Shown here: in pieces, positions 1 through 8,921 of the stretch
Layout of the letters: each line of letters begins with the position of its first letter
How positions within the stretch are numbered: position 1 is the stretch's first letter
Source: Flavisolibacter longurius
Lineage (GTDB): Bacteria; Bacteroidota; Bacteroidia; Chitinophagales; Chitinophagaceae
Length of the DNA: 64,000 nucleotides
Reading direction: 5' to 3'
NCBI GenBank assembly: GCA_013327885.1
Contig: JABUMY010000012.1
Location: 1 to 64,000 of the forward strand
Notes under the pieces: model-generated
What the model was told of the DNA's origin: nothing
Seen by the model: only the letters and a program-made list of their open reading frames with translations
The model's database searches: none
Program-made: the position numbers and the translations under genes

Positions 1-111
1 TTTCTTTATCTAAAGCTGGGAAAAGCACTGCAAAAACAGAAAACAGATGGTTCGCAACTGGCACACCTGATCAGCGAGACCGGGTTTATACGGTTAGAGG
101 GATTCCGGTAA
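1..111 (+). CDS. 3' end of an unidentified gene (partial)
   Basis: Reading frame 1 is open from the first base and ends at a TAA at 109-111, giving a 36-residue C-terminal tail ending ...SETGFIRLEGFR. The tail is hydrophilic with a weakly amphipathic pattern. It loosely resembles the end of a Rossmann-fold methyltransferase-type protein, but that is a guess and no family can be assigned. The gene enters from outside the window and runs the same way as the exopolysaccharide genes. The 383-base gap after it suggests it belongs to a separate transcription unit. Confidence 0.4.
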   Translation, partial: FLYLKLGKALQKQKTDGSQLAHLISETGFIRLEGFR

Positions 112-271
112 ACAGTGGGGAGCCATTTTTTGTTTCCGAATGCGTCTATGTTCACGCCAAGCAATACCTGTTTGCGGCAGTTCGGTTTTTTAGGTTTGGT
201 TTTCGCTTTTTTCTATTAGAAATCTTACGGCGAAAGCCGCGAACACAATCTGGAGTTGGCTTCTATTCACC

Positions 272-329
272 CCGTAAAATCACGGTTAATTTTTTTGAAC
301 AAAATTGAACTATGACCGTAAAAATACGG
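272..329. promoter_or_regulatory. Twin inverted repeats CCGTAAAAnnACGG, candidate operator
   Basis: CCGTAAAATCACGG (272-285) and CCGTAAAAATACGG (316-329) are two copies of nearly the same inverted repeat, 44 bases apart start to start, which is about four helical turns. The second copy lies just upstream of the TATATTTG element. The spacing and position suggest a dimeric regulator binding the same DNA face twice. No regulator gene for it is visible nearby, so the function is inferred. Confidence 0.4.
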
Positions 330-333
330 AGTC

Positions 334-341
334 TATATTTG
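334..341 (+). promoter_or_regulatory. Candidate Bacteroidota -7 promoter element
   Basis: TATATTTG matches the Bacteroidota -7 consensus TAnnTTTG exactly. At the expected spacing upstream only ATG (312-314) stands in for the usual TTG -33 element, so basal recognition may be weak or activator dependent. Transcription would begin near 347, giving a leader of about 150 bases that includes the hairpin at 381-432. Confidence 0.45.
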
Positions 342-380
342 CCCCCGTAACCTGATACAAAGTTCTGTACACTACCACTG

Positions 381-432
381 AAAACGGCTAACCAATATTT
401 AGTAACGTTATCCTAGCAAGAGCCGTTTTTTT
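381..432 (+). terminator. Terminator-like hairpin inside the leader (putative attenuator)
   Basis: AAAACGGCT (381-389) pairs with AGCCGTTTT (421-429), and the T-run continues to 432. The loop of about 31 bases is longer than in a classic intrinsic terminator. It sits between the candidate promoter and the first exopolysaccharide gene, where it would stop transcription unless overridden. A NusG/UpxY-like protein encoded two genes later is the natural candidate for read-through. The function is inferred from position. Confidence 0.5.
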
Positions 433-494
433 GTTGTGTAGAGCACTTTTGGTCTTTAAAAGACTGCACCCGGTTATGCAAAACTAACGCACCA

Positions 495-1256
495 ATGGCC
501 CGACACAACCAAATCTTAAGCCTCGTCTTTCTTTTCACGCTTACAGCTTGTGTCAATACACGTAAGGCGACCAATTTCAATGACCTCCAGGACGGTGTAC
601 TCCCTACAACAGTAGCTTTTACGGAGCCTGACATCCAGAAGGGCGATATTCTTTCCATTACAATTTCAAGTCAGAATCCTGACGCTACCAAAATATTCAA
701 TGCGCCGGTGGTAACCCCGGATGGTACCAATACCATGGGTAGCGGCTACCTGGTGAACAGTGATGGCCAGGTACAGTTGCCTGTACTGGGGCTGGTTAAA
801 GCCGAGGGGCTTTCGAAGAAAAGCCTGGGTGATGGCATAAGACAAACCCTTCTGGATAAAAAACTGCTTGTAGATCCTGTTGTGACCATCCGTCACTTAA
901 ACTACCGGGTAACCGTGCTCGGTGAAGTGAGCAGGCCTGCTGTTATTAATGTGCCCAGCGAACGGATTACGGTTCTGGAAGCCCTGGGCATGGCCGGCGA
1001 TCTGACCATTTATGCCAAACGCGATAATATTTTGCTGATCCGAGATGAAGCGGGCAAACGTTCGGTAAAACGGCTGGACCTGACCGATAAGGATTTTCTG
1101 ACATCACCTTTTTATTATTTGCGGCCGAATGATGTGTTGTATGTGGAGCCGAACAAGGCGAAGGTGGCGACATCGACCCGTAGCCAGGTATTGTTGCCGG
1201 CGATCTTAGGCGGATTGTCTTTTTTGGCCATTGTAGCTGACAGGATCTTCCGTTGA
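495..1256 (+). CDS. Wza-type polysaccharide export lipoprotein (SLBB domains)
   Basis: This 253-residue protein is predicted to be the outer-membrane exopolysaccharide exporter. It has a lipoprotein signal with the acylated cysteine at residue 19 (TLTAC). A Poly_export domain follows at about 50-130, including the family-typical GDILSITISSQNPDATKIF and GYLVNSDGQVQLPVLGLVKA blocks. An SLBB/soluble ligand-binding domain comes at about 135-200 (VTVLGEVSRPAVINVP). A single hydrophobic helix near the C-terminus (LLPAILGGLSFLAIVADRIF) matches the short Bacteroidota form with one membrane anchor. It is about 130 residues shorter than enterobacterial Wza. It begins the export module together with the Wzc-type protein at 2134. 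Confidence 0.9.
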   Translation: MARHNQILSLVFLFTLTACVNTRKATNFNDLQDGVLPTTVAFTEPDIQKGDILSITISSQNPDATKIFNAPVVTPDGTNTMGSGYLVNSDGQVQLPVLGLVKAEGLSKKSLGDGIRQTLLDKKLLVDPVVTIRHLNYRVTVLGEVSRPAVINVPSERITVLEALGMAGDLTIYAKRDNILLIRDEAGKRSVKRLDLTDKDFLTSPFYYLRPNDVLYVEPNKAKVATSTRSQVLLPAILGGLSFLAIVADRIFR

Positions 1257-1551
1257 TGGTGATTATTGTGAACAAAGATTTCTACTTTATCTATACGACC
1301 CAACCAAGACCATTTTAACCAAGGCTCCCATTGCGGAACCGGTATTTCCAGATCCCAGATGAACGATCATTTGCTTGTTTACATGTGAATGGTAATGCAT
1401 GGCAACATGTATTCAAGGGATAGTTGTATTCATCCCTGGCCAATTGTAAGCAATCTGAATCTTACTCACCACAAAGCCATGTGACTGAGGGCGGCGAAGC
1501 CATATTTTTGAAAGTTGCTGCATGTTTCATTGCTCATATTACACCATTTTG

Positions 1552-2064
1552 ATGCCTGCCTGGGTTGCTATCTATATAAAACAATCTGCCCTCCGGAAAC
1601 TGGTAGCTATACTGGCAAAAAAGCAACTGTCGTATTATATTCCCTTGATGAAAACCGTTCAATCCTTTCAGGGAACAGAGAAGCAAATAGCATCAACTCT
1701 ACTGGCATCTTGTGTTTTTGTCAATACAGCTAATATGATCGGCGCGGAACTTCCCAATCTTACAGGTATTGGTCAATACCTCTACTGGCTGGATAAACCT
1801 GCCCGGTTCAAGGATTCTGAAATCAAACTGCTTCGTGCCTTTTTAGAAAACTATATTATCAGCAAACTGGAATGGATACCTGTTGAAAATAGTGGGATGG
1901 CCCGAATCTGTGAAGCTGCTACAGATTCGGATTCAAAACGTATTAAACTTGTTCTGCCTTCGTTTGGAATGTTGTTAACAGCAAATGCACCGCAGGCGCA
2001 AGTAAAACATTTATCGGACAAGAGCCTTACACCAGGATCACTACGATTCGCAGGAAAAAATTAA
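1552..2064 (+). CDS. Divergent NusG/UpxY-like transcription antiterminator
   Basis: From the ATG at 1552 the 170-residue product starts MPAWVAIYIKQSALRKL, which lines up with the NGN-domain opening W-Y-A-x-Y-x-K. It continues with YYIPLMKTVQ, LLASCVFVN, then QYLYWLDKPARFKDSEI and LLRAFLENY. These match the order of blocks in Bacteroidota NusG-like capsule antiterminators (PL-K-Q, FPSYVFV, VYWLGKPA, DEEI). The C-terminal part (KRIKLVLPSFGMLLTA) resembles a worn KOW strand pair, but the usual G-D-x-V-x-V-x-x-G-x-x-x-G turn is poorly kept. An upstream in-frame ATG at 1522 would add ten residues. UpxY proteins act on leaders of capsule operons; here the likely target is the leader hairpin at 381-432. 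The family call rests on pattern matching by eye. Confidence 0.6.
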   Translation: MPAWVAIYIKQSALRKLVAILAKKQLSYYIPLMKTVQSFQGTEKQIASTLLASCVFVNTANMIGAELPNLTGIGQYLYWLDKPARFKDSEIKLLRAFLENYIISKLEWIPVENSGMARICEAATDSDSKRIKLVLPSFGMLLTANAPQAQVKHLSDKSLTPGSLRFAGKN

Positions 2065-2133
2065 ACCTGTAAAGAGCCGGCACCCGGAATTCCAGCAGGA
2101 ATATCGAAATCATAATTGCAAAAACAGTATACA

Positions 2134-4446
2134 ATGGAAGACAACAGGCAATCAAATGAAAATATTATCAGCCAGCTTTGGTCAAGATATTTTCCTTACT
2201 GGCCGGTATTTCTGGTATTAACAGCTATGGCCGTAGGTGGTGCGTGGATCTACCTGCAGTATAAACTACCAGTGTATAAGGCTTCTGCCACCCTGTTGGT
2301 AAAGGACGAAAAAAAGGGGATCGAAGAATCGAAGATCATGGAAAGCCTCAACCCACTTTCCACGAAAAAGATCATTGAAAATGAAATTGAAGTGATCAAA
2401 TCAAGGGCCTTGATGGCAAAGGTGGTGGAAGAGCTGAACCTTTATGCACCCGTGTATCAAAAAGGGGAATGGGTGGATATCCCGGCCTATGATTTTTCAC
2501 CAGTCCGTATTGAAGTTCGCAACCCCGATAAACTAGCAGAAGCCAAAAAAGTTGAATTTAGTTTTGAGCCACAGACAAAAACGGTATTGTTAAGGGGGCA
2601 GAAGGTTCAGCCAGATACATGGGTGCAGACGCCCTGGGGGGAGTTGAAGTTTTTACTTCATAATGCTGCCTACCAGGAGAAAGCCCCGCTTTATTTTTCA
2701 TTGGTGAATCCAAAAAAGACACTGTCTGCATTTTCGGGTAAACTGGACGTAACAGCCGCAGGCAAACTTTCCAGTGTGTTGTACCTGACGCTGAAAGATG
2801 AAGTGCCCAAGCGTGCCGAAGATATTTTGAATGCCCTGATCAATGCCTATGACAGGGCCTCGGTAGCCGACAAGAATAGCCTTGCGGCCAACACCTTGTC
2901 TTTCCTTGATGAACGATTAAAATATGTTTCCGGCGATCTGGATTCTATTGAAAAAGCAATACAGCATTACAGGGCCAATAAAGGTGCCATTGATATCAGC
3001 TCACAGGGGAAATTGTTCCTGCAAAACGTTAGTGACAACGACCAGAAGCTAAGCGAGGTGAATATGAAACTGTCTGTACTGGGACAGGTGGAGGAATATG
3101 TTGCTTCCAACAATATCCGTGGTGGCCTGGTGCCTTCAACCCTCGGCATCAATGACCCATTGCTTTCCAATCTGCTGAACAAGCTTTATGATGCCGAACT
3201 GCAATACGACAAGCTTAAGCTTACCACCGGTGAGAACAACCCGGAACTTTCTTCCCTGGCCGACCAAATAAGAAAACTGAAGCCAAGCATCCTGGAAAAT
3301 GTGCGGAGCCAGAAACGAAGCCTTGATGCTACGAAAATCAACTTATACCAAACGAATAATAGCTATGGCGCTCTTTTGAGTGCTTTGCCCAAGCAGGAGC
3401 GGGACCTTGTCGAGATCAGCCGGGAGCAGAATATCAAAAGTTCCATTTACAGTTTTCTGCTTCAGCGTCGGGAGGAAACAGCCCTTTCCCATTCGGCCAC
3501 TGTTGCTGATACAAGGGTAGTGGACTATGCTGAATCGTCCTTGACACCGGTTGGTTTGGGAGGCAAAATCATTTATGGCGCGGCCATTTTCCTGGCCCTG
3601 GGGCTTGGCATTGTTATCATTACAGCCAGGGAAATGCTGAATCGTACCGTTCTTTTCCGCCAGGAAATAGAAGCCCTGACAAGGTTCCCGGTGATCGGAG
3701 AGATCGTTGCTGTAAAAGGTGGGGAACCGGTTGTTATCAAAGAGGGACAAAAAAGTTTTGTTGCCGAACAGTTCCGCTTGTTGCGTACATCACTTCCTTA
3801 CCTGGGTATTGGTCCACGCAATAAAAAGCTCCTGATAACCTCTACTATTTCAGGTGAAGGTAAAAGTTTTCTTGCCACCAATCTTGCGCTTAGCCTTGCC
3901 ATCGGGGGCAAAAAAGTGGTATTGGTGGAGTTTGACCTGAGCAATCCAACCCTGGGTAAAAAGCTTAATATCGAAGCCAATTTGGGTGTGGCCGATTACC
4001 TGTCAGGTGATGCAGAGCCGGAAGAGATCATCAAGCGGACAGGAGAAAGCGTCAACCTATTCCTGATACAGGCTGGTAATTTACCTTCAAATCCCTCGGA
4101 GTTGATCCTGTCTGACAGAACAGAAGAACTGCTGCAGTACCTGGAAAAGGTCTTTGACTATGTGATAATTGATTCGGCACCGGTAGGCCTCTTATCTGAT
4201 GGTTATGTGCTGGCAAAACATTGCGACGCGACCCTTTACGTGGTGCGACATAGATACACACCTAAAAAAATGCTTGAAAGGTTGGAAGAAAACAATAAGA
4301 TAAATGAACTTAAAAATATAGCGCTTGTCTTCAATGGTATCAAGTCGCGTGGGTTTGGACCCACTAAATATGGCTACGGCTATGGTTATGGTTATTTATA
4401 TGTAACTGAAAAGGCAAAATTGAAAGCAGAAAAATCATTTATTTGA
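2134..4446 (+). CDS. Wzc-type polysaccharide co-polymerase / tyrosine autokinase
   Basis: This inner-membrane protein controls exopolysaccharide chain length and export and pairs with the Wza-type lipoprotein. From the ATG at 2134 it has 770 residues; an in-frame TTG at 2116 is less likely. A Wzz domain with a first transmembrane helix lies at about 21-45. A coiled-coil periplasmic region and GNVR-type segment lead to a second helix at about 475-505. The cytoplasmic BY-kinase domain carries Walker A SGEGKS near 574, a Walker A' region VVLVEFDLSNP near 595, and Walker B VIIDSAPVG near 676. The Walker A' arginine usual in BY-kinases appears to be serine here. The tail has a tyrosine cluster (YGYGYGYGYLY), the typical autophosphorylation region. 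Confidence 0.92.
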   Translation: MEDNRQSNENIISQLWSRYFPYWPVFLVLTAMAVGGAWIYLQYKLPVYKASATLLVKDEKKGIEESKIMESLNPLSTKKIIENEIEVIKSRALMAKVVEELNLYAPVYQKGEWVDIPAYDFSPVRIEVRNPDKLAEAKKVEFSFEPQTKTVLLRGQKVQPDTWVQTPWGELKFLLHNAAYQEKAPLYFSLVNPKKTLSAFSGKLDVTAAGKLSSVLYLTLKDEVPKRAEDILNALINAYDRASVADKNSLAANTLSFLDERLKYVSGDLDSIEKAIQHYRANKGAIDISSQGKLFLQNVSDNDQKLSEVNMKLSVLGQVEEYVASNNIRGGLVPSTLGINDPLLSNLLNKLYDAELQYDKLKLTTGENNPELSSLADQIRKLKPSILENVRSQKRSLDATKINLYQTNNSYGALLSALPKQERDLVEISREQNIKSSIYSFLLQRREETALSHSATVADTRVVDYAESSLTPVGLGGKIIYGAAIFLALGLGIVIITAREMLNRTVLFRQEIEALTRFPVIGEIVAVKGGEPVVIKEGQKSFVAEQFRLLRTSLPYLGIGPRNKKLLITSTISGEGKSFLATNLALSLAIGGKKVVLVEFDLSNPTLGKKLNIEANLGVADYLSGDAEPEEIIKRTGESVNLFLIQAGNLPSNPSELILSDRTEELLQYLEKVFDYVIIDSAPVGLLSDGYVLAKHCDATLYVVRHRYTPKKMLERLEENNKINELKNIALVFNGIKSRGFGPTKYGYGYGYGYLYVTEKAKLKAEKSFI

Positions 4447-4540
4447 AGTGTGACACATAGGGGAATGTTTGAGCACAATTGATTGTATCACAATAACAAT
4501 AAAATTTCATTAGATTTTATAAAAAAATAGATTTTAAAAT

Positions 4541-5638
4541 ATGAAAACTGCTTTAATAACTGGTATTACAGGCCAGGATGGGGCTTACCTCGCTGAATTG
4601 CTTTTGGAAAAGGGATATATGGTACATGGTATCAAGAGACGTTCTTCTTTGATCAATACAGATCGTATTGATCATCTCTACCAAGACCCTCACGAAAATA
4701 ATGTTCGATTCAAGTTACATTATGGTGATATGACTGATAGTACGAACTTAATTCGTATTATCCAAGAAACACAGCCAGATGAGATTTATAATCTTGCCGC
4801 AATGTCGCATGTAAAGGTATCATTCGACACACCTGAATATACGGCAAATGCTGATGGAATTGGGACATTGAGATTGTTAGAAGCTATTAGAATTTTGGAT
4901 ATGACGAAAAAGACAAAAGTATATCAAGCTTCAACGTCCGAATTATATGGATTAGTTCAAGAAGTGCCACAAAGAGAAACAACACCATTTTATCCTCGCA
5001 GCCCTTATGCTGTTGCAAAGTTATATGCGTATTGGATTACAGTGAACTACAGGGAAGCCTATGGAATGTTTGCCTGTAATGGCATCCTTTTCAATCATGA
5101 AAGTCCAATTAGAGGAGAAACTTTTGTTACTCGAAAAATTACGAGAGCTGTCGCTTCAATAGGATTAGGAAAACAAGATTGTTTATATCTAGGAAACTTA
5201 GATGCCAAACGTGATTGGGGCCATGCAAAGGACTATGTGGAAGGTATGTGGAGAATTTTGCAACAAGATCACCCAGAAGATTTTGTATTGGCAACTGGTA
5301 TAACTACAACAATTCGTGAATTCGTAAAGATGGCATTTGGTGAAATTGGAGTTGTCATTGAATTTGAAGGGGAAGGAATAGGTGAGCATGGAAAAGTGAT
5401 TTGTTGTACTAACTCTGATTATCAAATCGAAATTGGAAAAACAATTGTAGCAGTTGATCCAAAATATTTCCGTCCTACTGAAGTTGAGCTTTTAATTGGA
5501 GATGCGACGAAGGCATTTAAAAAATTGAAATGGGTTCCCAATTATGATTTAAAAGCAATAGTAAAGGAGATGGTAATTTCTGATTTGGAAAAGATTAGTA
5601 GAACTGGTGTTGTGAATTTAGAAATGATCATGGAATAA
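4541..5638 (+). CDS. gmd: GDP-mannose 4,6-dehydratase
   Basis: This enzyme converts GDP-D-mannose to GDP-4-keto-6-deoxy-D-mannose, precursor of fucose, rhamnose, colitose or perosamine units. The 365-residue extended SDR has TGITGQDG at 7-14 for cofactor binding. The catalytic set is STSE at 131-134 with T132 and E134, Y156 and K160 in YAVAK. Its length is normal for the family. It follows the co-polymerase after a 94-base AT-rich gap and opens the AT-rich part of the locus. No GDP-L-fucose synthase or GDP-4-keto-6-deoxymannose reductase stands beside it, so the second step must be encoded elsewhere or supplied by another oxidoreductase. Confidence 0.95.
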   Translation: MKTALITGITGQDGAYLAELLLEKGYMVHGIKRRSSLINTDRIDHLYQDPHENNVRFKLHYGDMTDSTNLIRIIQETQPDEIYNLAAMSHVKVSFDTPEYTANADGIGTLRLLEAIRILDMTKKTKVYQASTSELYGLVQEVPQRETTPFYPRSPYAVAKLYAYWITVNYREAYGMFACNGILFNHESPIRGETFVTRKITRAVASIGLGKQDCLYLGNLDAKRDWGHAKDYVEGMWRILQQDHPEDFVLATGITTTIREFVKMAFGEIGVVIEFEGEGIGEHGKVICCTNSDYQIEIGKTIVAVDPKYFRPTEVELLIGDATKAFKKLKWVPNYDLKAIVKEMVISDLEKISRTGVVNLEMIME

Positions 5639-5668
5639 GTTCAGTTTTATTGAAATTTATTTTATAGT

Positions 5669-6802
5669 ATGAAGGTTTCATATGCAACAACATATTTAGC
5701 ATCTGACATAAACCAGTGGTCTGGTTTAGGTTATTTTATTTCGAAAGCTTTAGCAGATCAAAATGTTGATCTAGATTATATTCATTGTAAGACTTTGGAA
5801 TTTAATTTATATGATAAAATAAGGTCTAAGATATTCTCCAAAATTGGTAAAAAGTATTTGCCTGAAAGGTCAATATTAATTGCAAAGAAACTTGCTGAAG
5901 AAGTTGAAAATAAAATAGACAAAAACAGTGATATTATATTTTCTCCAAGTACTTTACCTATTGCGTATTTGAAATCTAGAAAACCAAAAGTTTTCTACAC
6001 AGATGCAACATTCGCAGGGATGTTGGACTTCTATAAAGAATTTACAAATATCAGTTCAAAATCCATAAAGCAAGGTAATCAGATTGAACTCCAGGCATTA
6101 AAGAATTGTGATTTAGCTATTTACTCTTCTGAATGGGCTGCAAATACTGCAATTCAGTATTATAATATTCCAAAAGAAAAAATAAAAGTAATTCCATTTG
6201 GTGCAAATACAGAGAATCATTATAACAAAGGGAGTATCGAAAAATTAATAAGTAATCGATCGCGTGAAGTATGCAAACTAATTTTTATTGGTGTTGATTG
6301 GGAAAGAAAGGGAGGGAATGTTGCGTTAAAAGTTGCTGAAACTTTGAATATGCAAGGTGTAAGAACAGAGTTGCATGTAGTGGGAATTAAGCACTTAAAA
6401 AAACTGTCATTACCGTCATATGTAATTGATCATGGTTTTATATCAAAGTCAACAAACGATGGTAAAGAGAAGATTAATTCTTTACTCTCAAATTCTCATT
6501 TTTTGATAGTACCATCACAGGCAGAAGCTTTCGGAATAGTGTTTTGTGAAGCTAGTTCTTTTGGCGTGCCATCAATTGCAACTAGAGTAGGTGGAATTTC
6601 AACAGCAATTAGAAGTAATATTAATGGTGTTACATTTCATCTGAATGAAGACGTTCAGACTTATGTAGATTTTATAAAAAAGAACTTTTTGGAATATGGA
6701 GAATATCTGAAACTTGCCCAATCATCTTTCAATGAATTTGAAACGAGATTAAACTGGAGAGTTTCTGGTAAGATAATTTTATCGTTTCTCAAGGAACTTT
6801 AA
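5669..6802 (+). CDS. Glycosyltransferase, GT4 family
   Basis: This is a cytoplasmic retaining glycosyltransferase of the GT-B fold, 377 residues, likely adding one sugar to the lipid-linked repeat unit. The C-terminal nucleotide-sugar half is clear. LIFIGVDWERKGG near 210 supplies the phosphate-binding basic residues. The E-x7-E motif is EAFGIVFCE near 286-294, followed by GVPSIATRVGG. The N-terminal acceptor domain is variable, as usual, so donor and acceptor cannot be read. It follows gmd by about 30 bases and is as AT-rich as its neighbours. Confidence 0.85.
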   Translation: MKVSYATTYLASDINQWSGLGYFISKALADQNVDLDYIHCKTLEFNLYDKIRSKIFSKIGKKYLPERSILIAKKLAEEVENKIDKNSDIIFSPSTLPIAYLKSRKPKVFYTDATFAGMLDFYKEFTNISSKSIKQGNQIELQALKNCDLAIYSSEWAANTAIQYYNIPKEKIKVIPFGANTENHYNKGSIEKLISNRSREVCKLIFIGVDWERKGGNVALKVAETLNMQGVRTELHVVGIKHLKKLSLPSYVIDHGFISKSTNDGKEKINSLLSNSHFLIVPSQAEAFGIVFCEASSFGVPSIATRVGGISTAIRSNINGVTFHLNEDVQTYVDFIKKNFLEYGEYLKLAQSSFNEFETRLNWRVSGKIILSFLKEL

Positions 6803-6836
6803 AAATCCATAAAGTATTAATATATATTATTTGTAA

Positions 6837-8219
6837 ATGTCTACAAAAGGATTGGCATCTTTTCATTTTAGCTTGCCAAATATTTTAAGGCCTAAAGGGG
6901 GCACATCTGAAAGAAGCATTAAGACGAAAAGGAATATTATATTTTCCTTATTGATAAAAGGAGGAAGTATAATAATTAGTTTAGTGTCTGTTCCATTAAC
7001 TATTGACTATATTAATCCAAATCAATATGGGATATGGATTACATTGAGTTCAATAGTTGGATGGGTTGGTTTCTTTGATGTTGGATTTGGAAATGGACTG
7101 CGAAATAAATTTGCAGAATGTGTTTCGATGGGACATCATAGATTGGCAAGGGTATATGTAAGCACTACATATGCTTTAATAACTATATTAGTTTTAATTA
7201 TATTAGGTGTTTTCTTTTTAATAAATCCTTTTATTACTTGGTCAAAAATTCTAAATGCTCCTCCAAGTATGGAGCATGAACTAGGTGTATTAGCAATTAT
7301 TGTTTTTAGTTTTTTTTGTTTGCAATTTATTTTGCAACTATTGAATACAATTGTTACAGCAAATCAGGAATCTGCAAAGTCATCCATGTTTACTTTTTTA
7401 AGTAGTTTGTTTTCGCTTTTAGTAGTATTTATATTGGTTAAGTATACAAAAAGCAATCTTATTTTACTTGGTATTACTATGAGTTTTACACCAGTAATTG
7501 TATTGTTGTTTTCTAGCGTTTTATTGTACAATGGGAAGTATAAACAATATGCACCATCTGCTAGTCTAGTTAAATTTCGATTTGTTAGAAGGTTGATGGG
7601 ACTAGGGATAAAGTTTTTCGTTATTCAAATTGCAGCACTTATTTTATTTCAGACTGATAATATAATCATAACTCACTTATTCGGGCCGTCTGAAGTTACC
7701 AATTTTAATGTTGCGTATAAATTATTTGCTGTTGTATTAATGGCATTTACTATTGTTATGACTCCTTTGTGGAGCGCCATAACAGATGCTTATTCGAAAA
7801 ATGACCTGGAATGGATTAAAGGTGTGATGAATAAAATGCGTATGATTTGGATTTGCTTGGTTGTAACCACCTTTTTCCTATTAATCGTTTCACCTTACAT
7901 ATTCAAATTGTGGTTAGGAAGTTCAGTTGAAATTTCTTTCGTCTTGTCTCTTTCGCTTTGTATATATGTGATTACTCAAACTTGGCAAACAATTCATGTT
8001 TACTTTCTTAATGGTGTTGGTAAAATCCACCTACAACTATACTTAGTGGTAATATGTGCAATAGTAAATATTCCATTAGCCATTTTTTTTGCAAAGATTT
8101 TCGGGCCATCTGGTGTCATACTTTCAAATAGCTTTTTATTTATGGGAATGGGCATGTTATTCTATTTGCAGTCTAAGAAAATATTGGATAAAGTCGCTAA
8201 CGGTATTTGGAATAAATGA
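6837..8219 (+). CDS. Wzx-like polysaccharide flippase
   Basis: This 460-residue integral membrane protein has roughly 12-14 hydrophobic segments. Its N-terminal part (IIFSLLIKGGSIIISLVSVPL followed by NPNQYGIWITLSSIVGW) is typical of polysaccharide-biosynthesis members of the MOP/MATE superfamily. It should flip undecaprenyl-linked repeat units across the inner membrane. No soluble domain is fused to it. The stop codon overlaps the start of the next gene (ATGA at 8216-8219), so the two are probably translationally coupled. The Wzy-like protein two genes later makes this a Wzx/Wzy-dependent system. Confidence 0.88.
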   Translation: MSTKGLASFHFSLPNILRPKGGTSERSIKTKRNIIFSLLIKGGSIIISLVSVPLTIDYINPNQYGIWITLSSIVGWVGFFDVGFGNGLRNKFAECVSMGHHRLARVYVSTTYALITILVLIILGVFFLINPFITWSKILNAPPSMEHELGVLAIIVFSFFCLQFILQLLNTIVTANQESAKSSMFTFLSSLFSLLVVFILVKYTKSNLILLGITMSFTPVIVLLFSSVLLYNGKYKQYAPSASLVKFRFVRRLMGLGIKFFVIQIAALILFQTDNIIITHLFGPSEVTNFNVAYKLFAVVLMAFTIVMTPLWSAITDAYSKNDLEWIKGVMNKMRMIWICLVVTTFFLLIVSPYIFKLWLGSSVEISFVLSLSLCIYVITQTWQTIHVYFLNGVGKIHLQLYLVVICAIVNIPLAIFFAKIFGPSGVILSNSFLFMGMGMLFYLQSKKILDKVANGIWNK

Positions 8220-8905
8220 AATTAACTCATTCTTTAAGAAATTTCTTATTTAATGCTATTAGGTTAGTAAGGCTTTTACTTTCTAATAAGTATGTTCATT
8301 GGCAGTTCCTGTCAAATACATCTGAAAACAGTAAAGTGCATAAGTATGCCAAATTATGGGACTGCTATCATATAGCTGATACAATTGTAGAGAAAGGTAC
8401 ATATATAGGACCTAATGCAGTAATTTCAAATACAACGATTGGAAGATTTTGTTCGATCGGTCCAAATTTCTGTTGTGGTTGGGGAATTCATCCTTTACAT
8501 GGAATTTCAACTTCACCTGTGTTTTATTCTACAAAAATGCAAGTAGGATTTTCGTATAGTAAAGAAGATAAAATAATAGAAACAAAAAGAATATTTATTG
8601 GAAATGATGTGTTTATAGGGCGCAATGTAACTATTCTAGATGGTATAACTATAGGGGATGGTGCGGTAATAGGGGCTGGTGCTGTAGTTAGTAAAGATAT
8701 ACCGCCATATGCAGTAGCTGTAGGTAGTCCTATTAAAATAATAAAGTATCGATTTTCTCAAGATATTATACATTCCCTAACTGAGATAAAGTGGTGGGAA
8801 AAAGATGAAGAAGTTTTGATTCAGGTAGAAAAGAACTTTTTTGATGTAGAAAACTTCATTTTGAATAATAAACAATCACCAGATTTGCCTAGTCAGAACC
8901 TTTAA
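8216..8905 (+). CDS. Hexapeptide-repeat O-acyltransferase (LbH, CatB/xenobiotic type)
   Basis: This 229-residue protein contains left-handed beta-helix hexapeptide repeats. An early block (YIGPNAVISNTTIGRFCSIG) is followed by the main coil FIGNDVFIGRNVTILDGITI, then IGDGAVIGAGAVVSKDIPPY and AVAVGSPIKIIKYRF. The GWGIHPLHG segment supplies the histidine expected of the CatB-like group. It probably acetylates a sugar of the repeat unit in the cytoplasm. It overlaps the flippase by four bases. The acyl donor is assumed to be acetyl-CoA from family knowledge. Confidence 0.87.
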   Translation: MKLTHSLRNFLFNAIRLVRLLLSNKYVHWQFLSNTSENSKVHKYAKLWDCYHIADTIVEKGTYIGPNAVISNTTIGRFCSIGPNFCCGWGIHPLHGISTSPVFYSTKMQVGFSYSKEDKIIETKRIFIGNDVFIGRNVTILDGITIGDGAVIGAGAVVSKDIPPYAVAVGSPIKIIKYRFSQDIIHSLTEIKWWEKDEEVLIQVEKNFFDVENFILNNKQSPDLPSQNL

Positions 8906-8921
8906 ATTCAACATTACTTTT

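Larger units (their letters stand above)
112..494 (+). other. Long leader/intergenic region of the exopolysaccharide operon
   Basis: No convincing gene is present. Reading 5' to 3' it holds a T-rich stretch, a small CGGC-GAAA-GCCG hairpin (228-239), two similar inverted repeats (272-285 and 316-329), a TATATTTG element (334-341), and a hairpin followed by a T-run (381-432) about 60 bases before the first gene. The order repeat, promoter, terminator, gene fits a regulated, attenuated leader. Confidence 0.6.

Noticed and set aside
2116-2133. TTG at 2116 as start of the Wzc-type gene
   Set aside because: The ATG at 2134 is a stronger start codon, and the six extra residues add no recognisable family sequence.
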